A stretch of 6,986 nt of DNA from JBKJUK01 sp046590705. GTDB lineage: Bacteria > Acidobacteriota > Thermoanaerobaculia > Gp7-AA8. The notes beneath the pieces were generated by a model. It was not told where the DNA came from. It searched no databases and saw nothing but the letters and a program-made list of their open reading frames with translations. Each line of letters opens with the position of its first letter. Position 1 is the first letter of the stretch. The DNA lies in contig JBKJUK010000389.1 in the NCBI GenBank assembly GCA_046590705.1, positions 1 to 6,986 on the forward strand. The letters are read 5' to 3'. Positions 6,716 to 6,986 of the stretch are shown here, one piece after another. A program made the position numbers and the translations under genes.

Positions 6716-6986
6716 AGTACGCGATGGACGCGCAGGAGGTTCGTCCGCGCTCTCTGGTAGATCGGCGAACCCATGAGAATGACGATCCGGTCGCCCTTCT
6801 CGACCAGACCCTGCCCGAGAAGAAATTCTTCGACGCGAACCACGATCTGCTCGTGATACTCCCCTGCATCTTTCAGCACATAAGGAGTAACTCCCCAGAG
6901 AAGGTTCAGTCGTCGAGCGATTCCAGCACTTCTGGCGAGCGCGATGATGGGAGCCTGCGGGCGAAATTTCGACATCAACCGCGCCG
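6709..6986 (-). CDS. pyk: Pyruvate kinase, C-terminal domain (5' part beyond the window)
   Basis: The last about 91 residues of pyruvate kinase are present. This enzyme transfers phosphate from phosphoenolpyruvate to ADP in the final step of glycolysis in the cytoplasm. The reading frame is open to the right edge, where the residues ARLMSKFRPQAPIIAL match the family's conserved T-A-R-x-x-S-K/x-x-R-P-x-x-P-I-x-A entry into the C-terminal domain. Further family marks are RRLNLLWGVTP, GDRIVILMGSPI and TNLLRVHRV near the end. In many pyruvate kinases the last motif reads GTTN, and here it reads ARTN. The catalytic barrel and most of the gene lie off the right side, so activity cannot be judged. 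The internal ATG near 6975 is not the real start, because coding continues upstream of it. The gene runs in the same direction as the barrel gene but is separated from it by 198 bases with a possible terminator. Confidence 0.93.
   Translation of the reverse strand, partial: ARLMSKFRPQAPIIALARSAGIARRLNLLWGVTPYVLKDAGEYHEQIVVRVEEFLLGQGLVEKGDRIVILMGSPIYQRARTNLLRVHRVLG

Overview
The window (about 57% GC by eye) looks like chromosomal DNA from a Gram-negative bacterium with an ordinary housekeeping core. The Gram-negative reading rests on one gene with a signal peptide, a long beta-strand-rich body and a C-terminal phenylalanine, which marks it as an outer-membrane protein. A kinase-free PASTA protein, an outer-membrane protein with a carboxypeptidase-regulatory-like N-domain, and start codons without a clear Shine-Dalgarno sequence would fit Acidobacteriota or a similar phylum. 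This placement is a weak inference, because the window has no rRNA or tRNA gene.

Layout, left to right. Positions 2-754 (minus) hold a complete membrane-anchored protein with three PASTA domains. Positions 912-3356 (minus) hold a complete, apparently active Lon protease. Positions 3571-4551 (plus) hold a stand-alone PHP-type metal-dependent phosphoesterase. It is divergent from lon and convergent with the next gene. Positions 4735-6510 (minus) hold an outer-membrane beta-barrel protein. Positions 6709-6986 (minus) hold the C-terminal domain of pyruvate kinase, whose 5' part lies beyond the right edge. No gene-free stretch exceeds about 215 bases.

The most interesting structure is non-coding. 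Two about 82-bp palindromic elements (3411-3492 and 4610-4692) flank the PHP gene in inverted orientation. Each has GTAG at one end and CTAC at the other, each tetranucleotide sits at the foot of a GC-rich hairpin, and the spacer between the hairpins is diverged. This is the layout of a REP/BIME unit, the kind of repeat mobilised by REP-associated tyrosine transposases (RAYTs). One copy lies in the divergent lon/PHP promoter region and the other in the convergent PHP/OMP gap. No transposase is present in the window.

The five genes do not form an evident pathway. Lon does cytoplasmic protein quality control, the PASTA and barrel proteins act at the envelope, pyruvate kinase is glycolytic, and the PHP enzyme's substrate is unknown. 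I see no CRISPR array, tRNA, prophage or insertion-sequence gene, and no convincing case for a wholly new system. The REP-like pair, the plug-less barrel fusion and the PHP protein's C-terminal extension are the leads worth following.
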